NCBI RefSeq assembly: GCF_001307295.1
Contig: NZ_CP012700.1
Location: 3,165,001-3,229,000 of the forward strand
DNA: 64,000 nucleotides
DNA from: Sphingopyxis macrogoltabida
GTDB lineage: Bacteria; Pseudomonadota; Alphaproteobacteria; Sphingomonadales; Sphingomonadaceae
Reading direction: 5' to 3'
The position numbers and the translations under genes were made by a program. Below the pieces are notes generated by a model. That model worked only from the letters and a program-made list of their open reading frames with translations, ran no database searches and had not been told where the DNA came from. Shown piece by piece: positions 46,867-56,042 of this stretch. How positions within the stretch are numbered: the stretch's first letter is position 1; every line of letters starts with the position of its first letter.

Positions 46867-47748
46867 ATGGCCACGATTTCGACCCTGCCGATCCCCGCCC
46901 GCTTTCCCGACCCGTTCACGACCGATCCGCATATTCCCGAACGCGTTATCGGCAAGCGGCGAAGCTATCGCACCGTGTGGGTCAGCGACATCCACCTCGG
47001 CACGCGCGGCTGCAACGCCGCGATGCTGATCGACTTTTTCGACCATGTCGACTGCGAGACGCTCTACCTCGTCGGCGATATCATCGACGGCTGGCGGCTC
47101 AAGAAGCGGCACTTCTGGCCGCCCGAGCACAACGACGTCGTCTGGCGGGTGCTCAAACGCGCCAAGCGCGGCACGCGCGTCGTCTATGTTCCCGGCAACC
47201 ATGACGAGATGGTCAAGCCGTTCGACGGCTTCGATTTCGGCGGCGTCGAAATCCGCCGCGAGGCGGTCCACGAAACCGCCGACGGCAGAAAGCTGCTCGT
47301 CGTCCACGGCGACGAATTCGACGCGGTGATGCTGGCGCACCGCTGGCTCGCCTTCGTCGGCGATGCCGCCTACACCGCGCTGATGAAGTGCAACGTGATC
47401 GTGAACGCGGTGCGCAGCAAGCTTGGCCTTCCCTATTGGTCGCTGTCGATGGTCGCCAAGCACAAGGTCAAGAACGCGGTGCAGTTCATCGGCCGCTACG
47501 AAGAAGTGGTGGCGCACGCCGCACGCTCGCGCGGGGTCGACGGTGTCGTCTGCGGCCACATCCACAGCGCCGAGATGCGCGAGATCGAAGGCACCGAATA
47601 TTATAACGACGGTGACTGGGTCGAAGGCTGCACCGCGCTGGTCGAACATCACGACGGCACGATGGAGATTTTGCACTGGGCCGAAGAGGTTGCGGCGCGG
47701 TCGGTACCCGCAACGCTCGAACTGCCCGCACCGGCGCGCGCAGCTTGA
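46867..47748 (+). CDS. plcP: PlcP-like metallophosphoesterase (LpxH-like fold)
   Basis: A 293-residue calcineurin-like phosphoesterase. Metal-binding motifs are VSDIHLGTRG, LVGDIIDGWRLKK, VPGNHDE, VVHGDEFD and CGHIHSAEM. These proteins are often annotated as UDP-2,3-diacylglucosamine hydrolase, but sequence and context match rhizobial and marine PlcP. PlcP is a phospholipase C that degrades membrane phospholipids under phosphate starvation. The gene directly downstream is an Agt-like glycosyltransferase, the usual partner. A candidate Pho box lies upstream. Confidence 0.88.
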   Translation: MATISTLPIPARFPDPFTTDPHIPERVIGKRRSYRTVWVSDIHLGTRGCNAAMLIDFFDHVDCETLYLVGDIIDGWRLKKRHFWPPEHNDVVWRVLKRAKRGTRVVYVPGNHDEMVKPFDGFDFGGVEIRREAVHETADGRKLLVVHGDEFDAVMLAHRWLAFVGDAAYTALMKCNVIVNAVRSKLGLPYWSLSMVAKHKVKNAVQFIGRYEEVVAHAARSRGVDGVVCGHIHSAEMREIEGTEYYNDGDWVEGCTALVEHHDGTMEILHWAEEVAARSVPATLELPAPARAA

Positions 47749-47758
47749 GGAATCGGGC

Positions 47759-48808
47759 ATGAAGATCCTGATTGTCACCGACGCGTGGGATCCGCAAGTC
47801 AATGGTGTCGTCCGCACGCTGCAAGCGACCATCGGCGAATTGCGCACGGACGGCCATGAGGTCGAGGTCGTCTCGCCCGACCTGTTCCGGTCGATCCCCT
47901 GCCCCAGCTATGGCGAAATCCGTCTCGCCTTCGCGGGTGCGCGCAAGGTCGGGCGGCTGATCGAACGGTTCGGCCCGCAGGCGATCCATATTTCGACCGA
48001 AGGGCCGCTCGGCCTCGCGGCGCGGCGCTGGTGCCTGACCAACGGCTTTCCCTTCACCACCGCCTATCACACGCGCTTTCCCGAATATGTCGCGGCGCGC
48101 CTGCCCGTTTCGCCCGCCTTCGTCTGGCGCTTCATCCGCTGGTTCCACCGTCCCGCCCGCCACATCATGGTCGCGACCCGCAGCCTCGCGCGCGAACTCG
48201 CCGAGCAGGGACTTGGGCAGACGATGATGTGGGAACGGGGTGTCGATCATGCACTGTTCCGCTCCGATCGCGCTCCATGTCCGGCCTATCAAGGGCTGAC
48301 GCGGCCGATCCAGCTCTATGTCGGACGCGTCGCGGTCGAAAAAAATATCGAAGCCTTCCTCGATACCACGCAGCCCGGCACCAAGGTGATCGTCGGCGAC
48401 GGTCCCGCGCTCGCCGAGCTCAAGGTGCTGCATCCGGACGCGCTCTTCCTCGGCAAGCTGGGCGGCGAAGCCCTGGCCAGCGCTTATGCCGGCGCCGATG
48501 TCTTTGTCTTTCCCAGCCGCACCGACACTTTCGGTCTGGTGGTCATCGAGGCGCTGTCGTGCGGGACGCCGGTCGCGGCCTATCCGGTCCCGGGGCCCGG
48601 CGATATCGTCCGCGATGGCGCGGGCGCGCTCGACGATAATCTCGATATCGCAATCGCCGCCGCGCTGGCGTGCGACCGGGCCGACGCAGCGGCGCTAGGC
48701 GCACGCTACAACTGGCCGAACTGCACCCAGCAGTTCCTGAAGGCGCTCACGTTCATCCCCGTCGAACCGATGCCCCGCCACGCCGCCGCAGCGCCGGCCA
48801 CCGCCTAG
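47759..48808 (+). CDS. Agt-like GT4 glycosyltransferase
   Basis: A 349-residue GT-B fold glycosyltransferase. The N-terminal domain begins MKILIVTDAWDPQVNGVVRT. The C-terminal domain has YVGRVAVEKNIEAFLD, VGDGPALAELK and DVFVFPSRTDTFGLVVIEAL. Placed 10 bp after plcP, it probably transfers sugar to the diacylglycerol released by PlcP, to form glycolipids that replace phospholipids. The sugar donor is unknown. Confidence 0.88.
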   Translation: MKILIVTDAWDPQVNGVVRTLQATIGELRTDGHEVEVVSPDLFRSIPCPSYGEIRLAFAGARKVGRLIERFGPQAIHISTEGPLGLAARRWCLTNGFPFTTAYHTRFPEYVAARLPVSPAFVWRFIRWFHRPARHIMVATRSLARELAEQGLGQTMMWERGVDHALFRSDRAPCPAYQGLTRPIQLYVGRVAVEKNIEAFLDTTQPGTKVIVGDGPALAELKVLHPDALFLGKLGGEALASAYAGADVFVFPSRTDTFGLVVIEALSCGTPVAAYPVPGPGDIVRDGAGALDDNLDIAIAAALACDRADAAALGARYNWPNCTQQFLKALTFIPVEPMPRHAAAAPATA

Positions 48809-48811
48809 GGC

Positions 48812-51259
48812 CTAAAAGGCCTTGCGCCACTCCAGCTCGACATAGCGGCCAAGCGGATCGGTGTAGCCGGGCTGATAATTCAGCGGCACGACGCCGCTGC
48901 CGTCGGTTACCTTGCGCTGCGCGTCGAATAGATTGTCGATCGACAGACGCAGGCGCGAACCCTTGAGGAAGGGCAGATCGTCGGTCAGCTTCGGCATCTG
49001 GTTGAAATCCGCGAAGAAGCGCAGGTTGAAGGTCGCGAGGTCGTGGAACTTCAGGTCGCCGTTGGCCCCGCCGACGATGGTGCTGCCGCTGTCGTATTTC
49101 GCGCTGACGCGCGAGCCGAAGCCCTTGTAGAACAGCCCGCCGTCGAGTTCGACGAGGTGACGGCTGCTGCCACCACCACTCCCGGTCGCCGAGCCGCCCA
49201 GCAGGTCGAGTTCGGGCACCCCGGGTCCGATCAGCACTTTGTCGGTCAGCTTTATGGTGTGGTAGAGCGACATCTGCCAACGCCCGCCCTGCTGTTGCTG
49301 TCCGCCGAACATGCCGCGCGGGCCACCCATGCCGCGGAAGCCACCGCCACCCCCGCCGCGCCTGCGCTCGCCATCTGCCCGCGGCCGGCCTTCGCCAGTG
49401 GGCGCGGCCTGCCCGTCGCCGGCTCCGGGCGGCGGGCCGCCTGCTCCGCGTCCTTCGCCCGCACCGCCGCGCCCACGGCCGCCCGCTTCATCCTTCTGTC
49501 CGAAGCTCTTGCCGAAGTTGAAGCCCCAGCGGATCTGCGAATTGCTCGCGCGGTCGAAATTGACCGGGCGCTGGTCGATCGAGAGCAGGTTGCCGTCGTC
49601 ATCGCGGACGACGCGGCCGGGGAAAGCTGCTTCGATCTCGGGGGTGAGCACCGGCAGGCTGTTCGCCGTGTCATAGCTTTTGTTGCTGTTGTAGTTGATC
49701 GAGAACTTGAGCCCCTCGACCATCGGCAGCGACCAGTTAAGCCCCAGCTTGAAATCGCGGCGACGCTCGGCGAGCAGGTCGGGATTGCCGCCGCTGATCG
49801 TCGAGATCAGCACCGTCTGCCCGGTACGGAAATCATAATAGGTGACGCCGTCGGTCACCTGCGGCGCAGCGCCGAGCTGGGTCACCGTCGGCGCTTCCTC
49901 GTCGCTGTTGAAGCTCGCGACGAGCGACAGATTGTCGGTGAAGTTGAAATTGAGGTTGGCGCCCCAATTTTTGAGCGTCTGAAAATCACTCGGCTTCTGG
50001 ATCTGCCCGCTCAGCGTCGCCGACACGCGGAACGGCCCGGCATTATAGTCGGGATCGAGCAGCGGGATGTTGAGCGAACCGAAGGCGCTCGGCACGTCGC
50101 GCGCAAGGTCGGTGGTGGTGATCGTCGTCCCGCGCTGCGACCGGCTGTCGAAGCGTAGCCCCGAATAACCCGCCGTCGCCGACACGCGGATCGGTCCCGC
50201 CCAGCCGTCGCCAAGGCTGCCCGAGAAATTGGTATTGGCGCCGAAGCTCTGCTGACTGCTGTCGAAGCGGTCGCGCGTGCCGCTGTCGCGGTCGGTGAAG
50301 GTGCGCGTGTCGGCGTCGGCATAATTGCCTGTGACCGACCAGCGCCAGTCGCCGAGCATGCCGTTGACGCTGGCCGAGCTGGTCCAGTTCTGGCTGCGGC
50401 TGTCGCGGCGCAGCGGGTCGGTCGCGCCGCCCGGACCGGGGCCGAGCAGGCTGAGGCTGTCGGTCTGGTCAAAGCGCAGGCTGACCGATGCCTCGGTCAC
50501 CTTGCCGATGTTGCGGACCAGCGTCCCGTCGATGACATAGGCGTCGCTCGCGGGTGACAGGCTGCGCGCCGGGGCGCCGGCCGCGAGGACCGGATCGTCA
50601 TAGACGAGGTTCCGCTCGTCCTCGCGCAGCATCGTCTGATGCTCCCAGCTCCCGTTGAGATTGAGCCGGCCGTTCTGACCGATGGCGATGAAGGCCGGTT
50701 CGAACTCGCTCTTGAACTGTCCGCCCTGTGTCGGGATGCCCGCCTCGGCCTCCGCCGACACCTGCCGGAAATTGGGCTTGAGCACGAAATTGACGACGCG
50801 TTCGGTCGCCGCATAGCCATATTGCAGCGCGACCTCTTCGGGAAAGATTTCGACCTTGGCGATCGCCTCGGGCGGGATATTGCGCACCGCGCCGAACCCC
50901 GAGGTCCGGCGGCCGTTGACGAGGATCACCGGGCGCCCGCCGCCGCGGCCGCGGCCCGACCGCGTCTGCGGTTCGAGGGCGTCGAGCAGTTCCTCGATCG
51001 ACGATGCACCGTAACTGGCGATTGCCGCTTCGTCGAGTTCGGCCTCCGCCGCGAAGTCGGTGTCGAGCTGCCCGGCAAGGCGGGGGGCGGTCACGACGAT
51101 TTCCTCGCCGTCGATATCCTCTTCGCCATCGTCGATATTGGCGGTCGAGAGGGCCGGGTCGGCGATTTGCTCGTCGGCCGCCAATACAGGCGTCGATGCG
51201 ATCGCGGTCGCTGCCAGCAACGCGGCGCGGATCGAAAGCGAGAGGCGATTATTATTCAT
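48812..51259 (-). CDS. TonB-dependent outer-membrane receptor with RG-rich loop
   Basis: An 815-residue receptor. Signal peptide MNNNRLSLSIRAALLAATAI...VLAA; plug domain about 75-160 with RGGGRPVILVNGRRTSGFGAVRNIPPEAIAKVEI; then the beta-barrel. It ends in a terminal Phe (ELEWRKAF), as outer-membrane barrels do. Residues about 583-659 are a Gly/Arg/Pro/Gln-rich insertion (GRGRGGAGEGRGAGG ... FGGQQQQGG), probably a long surface loop. Ligand unknown. It is divergent from guaA. Confidence 0.92.
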   Translation of the reverse strand: MNNNRLSLSIRAALLAATAIASTPVLAADEQIADPALSTANIDDGEEDIDGEEIVVTAPRLAGQLDTDFAAEAELDEAAIASYGASSIEELLDALEPQTRSGRGRGGGRPVILVNGRRTSGFGAVRNIPPEAIAKVEIFPEEVALQYGYAATERVVNFVLKPNFRQVSAEAEAGIPTQGGQFKSEFEPAFIAIGQNGRLNLNGSWEHQTMLREDERNLVYDDPVLAAGAPARSLSPASDAYVIDGTLVRNIGKVTEASVSLRFDQTDSLSLLGPGPGGATDPLRRDSRSQNWTSSASVNGMLGDWRWSVTGNYADADTRTFTDRDSGTRDRFDSSQQSFGANTNFSGSLGDGWAGPIRVSATAGYSGLRFDSRSQRGTTITTTDLARDVPSAFGSLNIPLLDPDYNAGPFRVSATLSGQIQKPSDFQTLKNWGANLNFNFTDNLSLVASFNSDEEAPTVTQLGAAPQVTDGVTYYDFRTGQTVLISTISGGNPDLLAERRRDFKLGLNWSLPMVEGLKFSINYNSNKSYDTANSLPVLTPEIEAAFPGRVVRDDDGNLLSIDQRPVNFDRASNSQIRWGFNFGKSFGQKDEAGGRGRGGAGEGRGAGGPPPGAGDGQAAPTGEGRPRADGERRRGGGGGGFRGMGGPRGMFGGQQQQGGRWQMSLYHTIKLTDKVLIGPGVPELDLLGGSATGSGGGSSRHLVELDGGLFYKGFGSRVSAKYDSGSTIVGGANGDLKFHDLATFNLRFFADFNQMPKLTDDLPFLKGSRLRLSIDNLFDAQRKVTDGSGVVPLNYQPGYTDPLGRYVELEWRKAF

Positions 51260-51310
51260 CGGGAGAGATGCCTTCTGTCTTTTTGTCTTTGTTATTTCTT
51301 ATCGTCGGCG

Positions 51311-51351
51311 GCTGAACCGGTCATGACACCGGTTTGTTCCTGCGGTTCAGC
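51311..51351. promoter_or_regulatory. Mutually exclusive stem-loops between TonB receptor and guaA
   Basis: Outer arms GCTGAACCG (51311-51319) and CGGTTCAGC (51343-51351) pair perfectly over 9 bp. The inner pair AACCGGT/ACCGGTT (51315-51321 with 51328-51334) uses part of the same strand. The two structures cannot coexist. They lie 51 bp before the receptor ATG and 102 bp before the guaA ATG. Confidence 0.4.
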
Positions 51352-51453
51352 TATGTCGCATTTGTCGCAACAGTGTGGCAGTGCGGCAAAAGGTCGACCG
51401 ATGCATCGCCTTGGCGGCTGGACAGCGACGCCGCGCCTCTTTATCGGCCAGCC

Positions 51454-53040
51454 ATGCCGACTCCCGACTCTCCCGCCGCCCCTGAATCGATCCTGATTAT
51501 CGATTTCGGTAGCCAGGTCACCCAGCTCATCGCCCGCCGCGTCCGCGAAGCCGGCGTCTACAGCGAAATCGTGCCATTCAGTGCTGCCGAAGCCGCGCTC
51601 GAACGCATGCAACCGAAGGGCGTGATCCTCTCGGGCTCACCCGCCTCGGTCCCCGCATCCGGCAGCCCCCGCGCCCCGCAATCCGTCTTCGACAGCGGCC
51701 TGCCGATCCTCGGTATCTGCTACGGCCAGCAGGTGATGAGCCAGCAGCTCGGCGGACAGGTCGAGCCCGGCGGCTCCGATGGCGAACGCGACGGCGAATT
51801 CGGCCGCGCCTTCCTGACCGTCACCGAGCCTTGCGTCCTGTTCGACGGCCTGTGGGAGGTCGGCGAGCGCCATCAGGTGTGGATGAGCCATGGCGACCGC
51901 GTCACGCAATTCGCGCCCGGCTTCCGCATCGTCGCGATCAGCGACGGCGCCCCCTTCGCGCTGATCGCCGATGACGAGCGTCGCTATTACGGCACGCAAT
52001 TCCACCCCGAGGTCGTCCATACGCCCGACGGCGCAAAGCTGATCGCCAATTTCGTCCGCCACGTCTGCGGCTGTTCGGGCGACTGGACGATGGCCGAGTT
52101 CCGCGCCACCAAGATCGCCGAGATCCGCGAGCAGGTCGGCGACCAGCGCGTGCTCTGCGGCCTGTCGGGCGGCGTCGACAGCGCCGTCGCTGCGGTGCTG
52201 ATCCACGAGGCGATCGGCGAGCAGCTCACCTGCGTCTTCGTCGACCACGGCCTCCTCCGTATGAACGAGCGCGAACAGGTCGAGCGCCTGTTCCGCGACC
52301 ATTACAATATCCCGCTCGTCGTGGTGGACGCCGAAGAGCGCTTCATGAGCGGCCTCGCGGGCGTCACCGACCCCGAAAAGAAGCGCAAGTTCATCGGCGC
52401 CGAGTTCATCAACGTGTTCGAGGAAGAAGCGAAGAAGATCGGCGGCGCCGATTTCCTCGCGCAGGGCACGCTCTATCCCGACGTGATCGAGAGCGTTTCG
52501 TTTACCGGCGGACCGAGCGTCACGATCAAGAGCCACCACAATGTCGGCGGCCTGCCCGAACGCATGAACATGAAGCTCGTCGAGCCGCTGCGCGAACTGT
52601 TCAAGGACGAGGTTCGCCTGCTCGGCAAGGAGCTGGGTCTTCCCGACATCTTCGTTGGCCGTCACCCCTTCCCCGGCCCCGGCCTCGCGATCCGCATTCC
52701 CGGCGAAGTCTCGAAGGAACGCTGCGACATCCTGCGCAAAGCCGACGCGGTGTATCTGGAGGAAATCCGCAATGCCGGCCTCTACGATGCGATCTGGCAG
52801 GCCTTCGCGGTACTGCTGCCCGTGAAAACGGTCGGCGTGATGGGCGACGGGCGCACCTATGACCATGTCTGCGCCCTGCGCGCCGTTACCTCGACCGACG
52901 GCATGACAGCCGACATCTACCCCTTTGACGCCAGCTTCCTCAGCCGCTGCGCAACGCGCATCATCAACGAAGTGCAGGGCATCAACCGCGTCGTCTACGA
53001 CTATACCTCGAAGCCGCCCGGCACCATCGAGTGGGAGTGA
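51454..53040 (+). CDS. guaA: GMP synthase (glutamine-hydrolysing)
   Basis: Converts XMP to GMP using glutamine and ATP. The N-terminal glutamine amidotransferase holds the catalytic Cys in GICYGQQVM and the His/Glu in QFHPEV. The ATP pyrophosphatase domain starts [10 protein letters not shown]. The C-terminal dimerisation domain ends [11 protein letters not shown]. The start [19 protein letters not shown] at 51454 gives the normal 528 residues; the frame is open to 51334. Confidence 0.97.
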   Translation: MPTPDSPAAPESILIIDFGSQVTQLIARRVREAGVYSEIVPFSAAEAALERMQPKGVILSGSPASVPASGSPRAPQSVFDSGLPILGICYGQQVMSQQLGGQVEPGGSDGERDGEFGRAFLTVTEPCVLFDGLWEVGERHQVWMSHGDRVTQFAPGFRIVAISDGAPFALIADDERRYYGTQFHPEVVHTPDGAKLIANFVRHVCGCSGDWTMAEFRATKIAEIREQVGDQRVLCGLSGGVDSAVAAVLIHEAIGEQLTCVFVDHGLLRMNEREQVERLFRDHYNIPLVVVDAEERFMSGLAGVTDPEKKRKFIGAEFINVFEEEAKKIGGADFLAQGTLYPDVIESVSFTGGPSVTIKSHHNVGGLPERMNMKLVEPLRELFKDEVRLLGKELGLPDIFVGRHPFPGPGLAIRIPGEVSKERCDILRKADAVYLEEIRNAGLYDAIWQAFAVLLPVKTVGVMGDGRTYDHVCALRAVTSTDGMTADIYPFDASFLSRCATRIINEVQGINRVVYDYTSKPPGTIEWE

Positions 53041-53063
53041 CGGGCCGCGAGAGGACGGTGATC

Positions 53064-53984
53064 ATGACCAAGTCGCAGATTTATCCGATCGGCACCCCCG
53101 GCGAGCCTTGGGGCGCCGCCGAAATCGAGACGTGGCGCAGCCGGCAATCGCGCCAGCGCCATTACGATGTCGATATCATACCCCGTATCGACGCATTGGC
53201 CGGACGCTATGATCGGGTCGTTTACGGCGAAGTCGACTATGCTGGGGAAACATACCCGCTGCTCGCGCTTCGCGACCGCTCGTTCGCGCCCCATCTTCCG
53301 ACCGTCCTCGTGACGGGAGGCGTGCATGGTTACGAGACAAGCGGCGTCCTCGGCGCGCTGACCTTTATGGAAACCGCCGCTTCGGATTATGCCGGCAAGG
53401 TCAATCTTCTCGCGATCCCCTGCGTCAGCCCGTGGGCCTATGAGCGTATCAACCGATGGAATTACGACGCGGTCGATCCGAACCGCAACTTTCGTCCCGA
53501 CGGGCCGGCGCGCGAAGCGACGGCGCTCATCGAGTTGATCGCGTCGGTGCCGTCGCCATTTCTGATGCATATCGACCTTCATGAAACGACCGACACCGAC
53601 GCCAGCGAATTCGGGCCCGCGCGGGCGGCGCGCGACGGCAAGGTCAACGATCTCGAACTGATCCCCGACGGCTTTTATGTTGTCGACGACAGCGCAAATC
53701 GGCAGCCGGCGTTCCAGCAGGCGATTATCGCCGCGGTCGAGCGCGTAACCCACATCGCTCCGCCCGACGACAATGGCGAGATCATCGGCTCACCGGTCGT
53801 GGCCCATGGCGTGATCGAATATCCCCTGAAGGACCTCGGCCTCTGCGGCGCGATTACGGGGGCGCGGTATACGACAACCACCGAAGTCTATCCGGACAGC
53901 CCGCGCACATCGCCGGAGGAGTGCATCGAGGCGCAGGTCGTGGCGGTGCGCGCCGCCATCGACTTTGCGCTCGCCAATCCCTGA
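53064..53984 (+). CDS. M14-family metallocarboxypeptidase
   Basis: A 306-residue zinc peptidase. The zinc ligands are in GGVHGYETSG (HxxE) and the later His in LMHIDLHETTD. VDPNRNFRPDGP is the substrate-binding region. It lacks a signal peptide, so it is probably cytoplasmic. Start at 53064 follows GAGAGGA; the longer start overlaps guaA. Confidence 0.88.
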   Translation: MTKSQIYPIGTPGEPWGAAEIETWRSRQSRQRHYDVDIIPRIDALAGRYDRVVYGEVDYAGETYPLLALRDRSFAPHLPTVLVTGGVHGYETSGVLGALTFMETAASDYAGKVNLLAIPCVSPWAYERINRWNYDAVDPNRNFRPDGPAREATALIELIASVPSPFLMHIDLHETTDTDASEFGPARAARDGKVNDLELIPDGFYVVDDSANRQPAFQQAIIAAVERVTHIAPPDDNGEIIGSPVVAHGVIEYPLKDLGLCGAITGARYTTTTEVYPDSPRTSPEECIEAQVVAVRAAIDFALANP

Positions 53985-54019
53985 CAGCCTGTTGCCGGAC
54001 CTTCGCGGCGGACGACCCA

Positions 54020-54054
54020 TTGCAACCGAGGGAATATATTTATACCCTATAGAT
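54020..54054 (+). promoter_or_regulatory. Promoter with 17-bp operator, SDR gene
   Basis: A -35-like TTGCAA (54020-54025) lies 12 bp before the palindrome ATTTATA-CCC-TATAGAT (54038-54054, 6 of 7 arm bases paired). The same layout occurs at 63592-63625: there TTGCAC precedes ATCTATA-TAG-TGTAGAT. The SDR ATG is 58 bp downstream. Confidence 0.55.
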
Positions 54055-54112
54055 AATAGGCTCGGATGGCCAATGAGGGCTGCGGTGCCGCAGATCTTGG
54101 GGAGAAGATTCG

Positions 54113-54853
54113 ATGGAAGGCCGGTTGTCGGGGAAAATCATTCTTCTGTCGGGCGGGACCCGGGGGATGGGCGAAGCGCAGGTTCGCGGAATGGTACGCG
54201 AAGGCGCGCAGGTCGTTTTCGGCGGGCGGGACCGGGACGCGGGAACGGCGGTCGCGGCATCGCTCGACGGCAAGGCCCATTTTGTGCCGCTCGACGTCAC
54301 CAAGCCCGAGGAATGGAAGACTGTAGTCGACTTCGCGGTGGAGCGGTTCGGCCGGATCGACGGGCTTGTGAACAATGCAGGGGTGGGCGCCACGCGCCCG
54401 CTGATCGACATCGGCGATGAGGAGTGGGCCGGCATCATCGCGGTCAACCAGAATGGCGTATTCTGGGGCATGCGCGAGGGCGCGCGCGCGATGCTGCAAT
54501 CGGGCGGCGGCTCGATCGTCAACGTCGCATCGCCTGCGGGCACGAAGGCCCATGCGAATCTTGTCGCCTATTCGGCCGCCAAAGCGGCAGTGATCGGGAT
54601 GTCGCGGGCGGCGGCCAAGGAACTCGCGCCCCGCGGCATTCGCGTCAATGTCCTGATCCCCGGTTTTTTCGCGACGCGCTTGCTGACCGAGACGACGAAC
54701 AGCGAGGCCCTCGTCCGCGGGGCGCAATTGACGCCGCTCGGGCGCGTCGCGCAACCGGAAGAGAGCGTTGGTGCGGTGCTGTTCCTGCTTTCGGACGAAA
54801 GCAGCTTCGTGACGGGTACACAGGTCGTCGTCGACGGCGGCTACACCGCCTGA
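54113..54853 (+). CDS. Short-chain dehydrogenase/reductase (SDR)
   Basis: A 246-residue classical SDR. The cofactor loop is LSGGTRGMGEAQV; the NNAG motif and catalytic residues NVASPAGTKAHANLVAYSAAKAAV (Ser, Tyr-x3-Lys) are intact, and the end GTQVVVDGGYTA is standard. It likely oxidises a hydroxyl group in the same pathway as the acyl-CoA genes downstream, with which it shares an operator motif. Convergent with the GFA gene. Confidence 0.94.
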   Translation: MEGRLSGKIILLSGGTRGMGEAQVRGMVREGAQVVFGGRDRDAGTAVAASLDGKAHFVPLDVTKPEEWKTVVDFAVERFGRIDGLVNNAGVGATRPLIDIGDEEWAGIIAVNQNGVFWGMREGARAMLQSGGGSIVNVASPAGTKAHANLVAYSAAKAAVIGMSRAAAKELAPRGIRVNVLIPGFFATRLLTETTNSEALVRGAQLTPLGRVAQPEESVGAVLFLLSDESSFVTGTQVVVDGGYTA

Positions 54854-54877
54854 GCCGTCAGAAAGAGGCAACGCGCG

Positions 54878-55279
54878 TCAGGCGTTCTTTTCGAACGCAT
54901 ATTGCCCTTCGGGTAACACGACCCAAGGCAGCGCGGTCGACGTCCAGACGCTGACCGTCGGAACGAAGGAGGCCGGATCGTCGAGCGTTCCCGCCTTGAC
55001 GATCAACAGCCCCTTTCCATCGGTGGGCTCCGAAAAGACCGGCGACCCGCAGCGACCGCAGAATTTCCGCAGCACCGCGTTGCCGGAGAAGGTGTCCCTG
55101 TCTTCATAGACCGACAGTTCACCGTCTTGGCTGACGGCCGCCCCCTTGAAGAGCAGGTTGACCGAGAAGGCACTGCCCGACTGCCGGCGGCAGTTGGTGC
55201 AATGGCATTGCGCCACCACGATGGGGTTGCCTTCGGCGCGGTAACGCACCGCGCCGCAATTGCATCCGCCCTCGATCAT
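54878..55279 (-). CDS. GFA-family zinc protein (glutathione-dependent formaldehyde-activating-like)
   Basis: A 133-residue zinc-binding protein. Zinc cysteines lie in GGCNCGAV, QCHCTNCRRQ and FCGRCGSPV. ATG overlaps the TetR stop (ATGA), so it is cotranscribed with the regulator. Most members have no proven activity. The link to formaldehyde rests on one founding enzyme. Confidence 0.9.
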   Translation of the reverse strand: MIEGGCNCGAVRYRAEGNPIVVAQCHCTNCRRQSGSAFSVNLLFKGAAVSQDGELSVYEDRDTFSGNAVLRKFCGRCGSPVFSEPTDGKGLLIVKAGTLDDPASFVPTVSVWTSTALPWVVLPEGQYAFEKNA

Positions 55280-55938
55280 ATCGTTTCACCTCTCTGTCCG
55301 TATCGAAATCTGAAACCGTCGAGCAGCACCTGCAATGTTTCGACGAACAGTGCCTCGTCCGACACCGGCGATTTGGCAATCGCCGCGGCCAGCAGCGGGT
55401 AGCGCGTCGCATCCACCGGCGGCATCGCGGCATGGTCGTGCGCCTTGGCCGCCGCGTCGAAAAGCGACTTGCCATAGGTCAGCTTTTCGAGCGCCTCGAG
55501 AACCGCGAGGTGATGCTCGGGCGGATAAGGGCAGTCCGACAGTCCGCGCTCATAGGCACCGAGCATCAACTCGCGCGGGAAGAAGCGTAGCATCAACGGC
55601 CCGGCATGCGCATGATTCAACATCACGCGCCGCGTCGCAACCGCGAGATCGATCACCCGCTCCTCCCACGACGAGCCCGGCTTCTCGCCCTGCCCCACCT
55701 CGACCAGCAAGGTCCTCGCGATCATGTGGAGAAGCTCGTCGCGATTCTTGAAATGATAATAGAGCGACGGCGCCTGGACGTTCAGTTCGCGCGCCACCGC
55801 CTGCACGGTCAAGGCGTCGAGCCCCTTGCGATCGAGCAGGTCGATCGACACGGCGATTGCCGTATCGCGCGTGATCAGGGGCGTCAGCGGGCGTCCCGGC
55901 CCCTTTTTCTTCCTGGCTTGGCTGGCGGGCAAACCCAT
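55276..55938 (-). CDS. TetR-family transcriptional regulator
   Basis: A 220-residue regulator. The N-terminal helix-turn-helix is DTAIAVSIDLLDRKGLDALTVQAVARELNVQAPSLYYHFKNRDELL, after a basic tail (RKKKGPGRP). The C-terminal domain is a TetR-C ligand domain. The start may be 55938 (MGLPASQ) or 55956. It lies between the SDR and thiolase-like genes and is the best candidate to bind the shared 17-bp palindromes. Confidence 0.92.
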   Translation of the reverse strand: MGLPASQARKKKGPGRPLTPLITRDTAIAVSIDLLDRKGLDALTVQAVARELNVQAPSLYYHFKNRDELLHMIARTLLVEVGQGEKPGSSWEERVIDLAVATRRVMLNHAHAGPLMLRFFPRELMLGAYERGLSDCPYPPEHHLAVLEALEKLTYGKSLFDAAAKAHDHAAMPPVDATRYPLLAAAIAKSPVSDEALFVETLQVLLDGFRFRYGQRGETI

Positions 55939-56042
55939 TCCTTTCCCTATCGGCATTAGGCCGACAGATGCCACCATTGCCCGGCTTTGAACAGTCAGGA
56001 GGCTGCGATGCGTCGCTTCCCCTTCAATCCTGCCGCTCGCGA

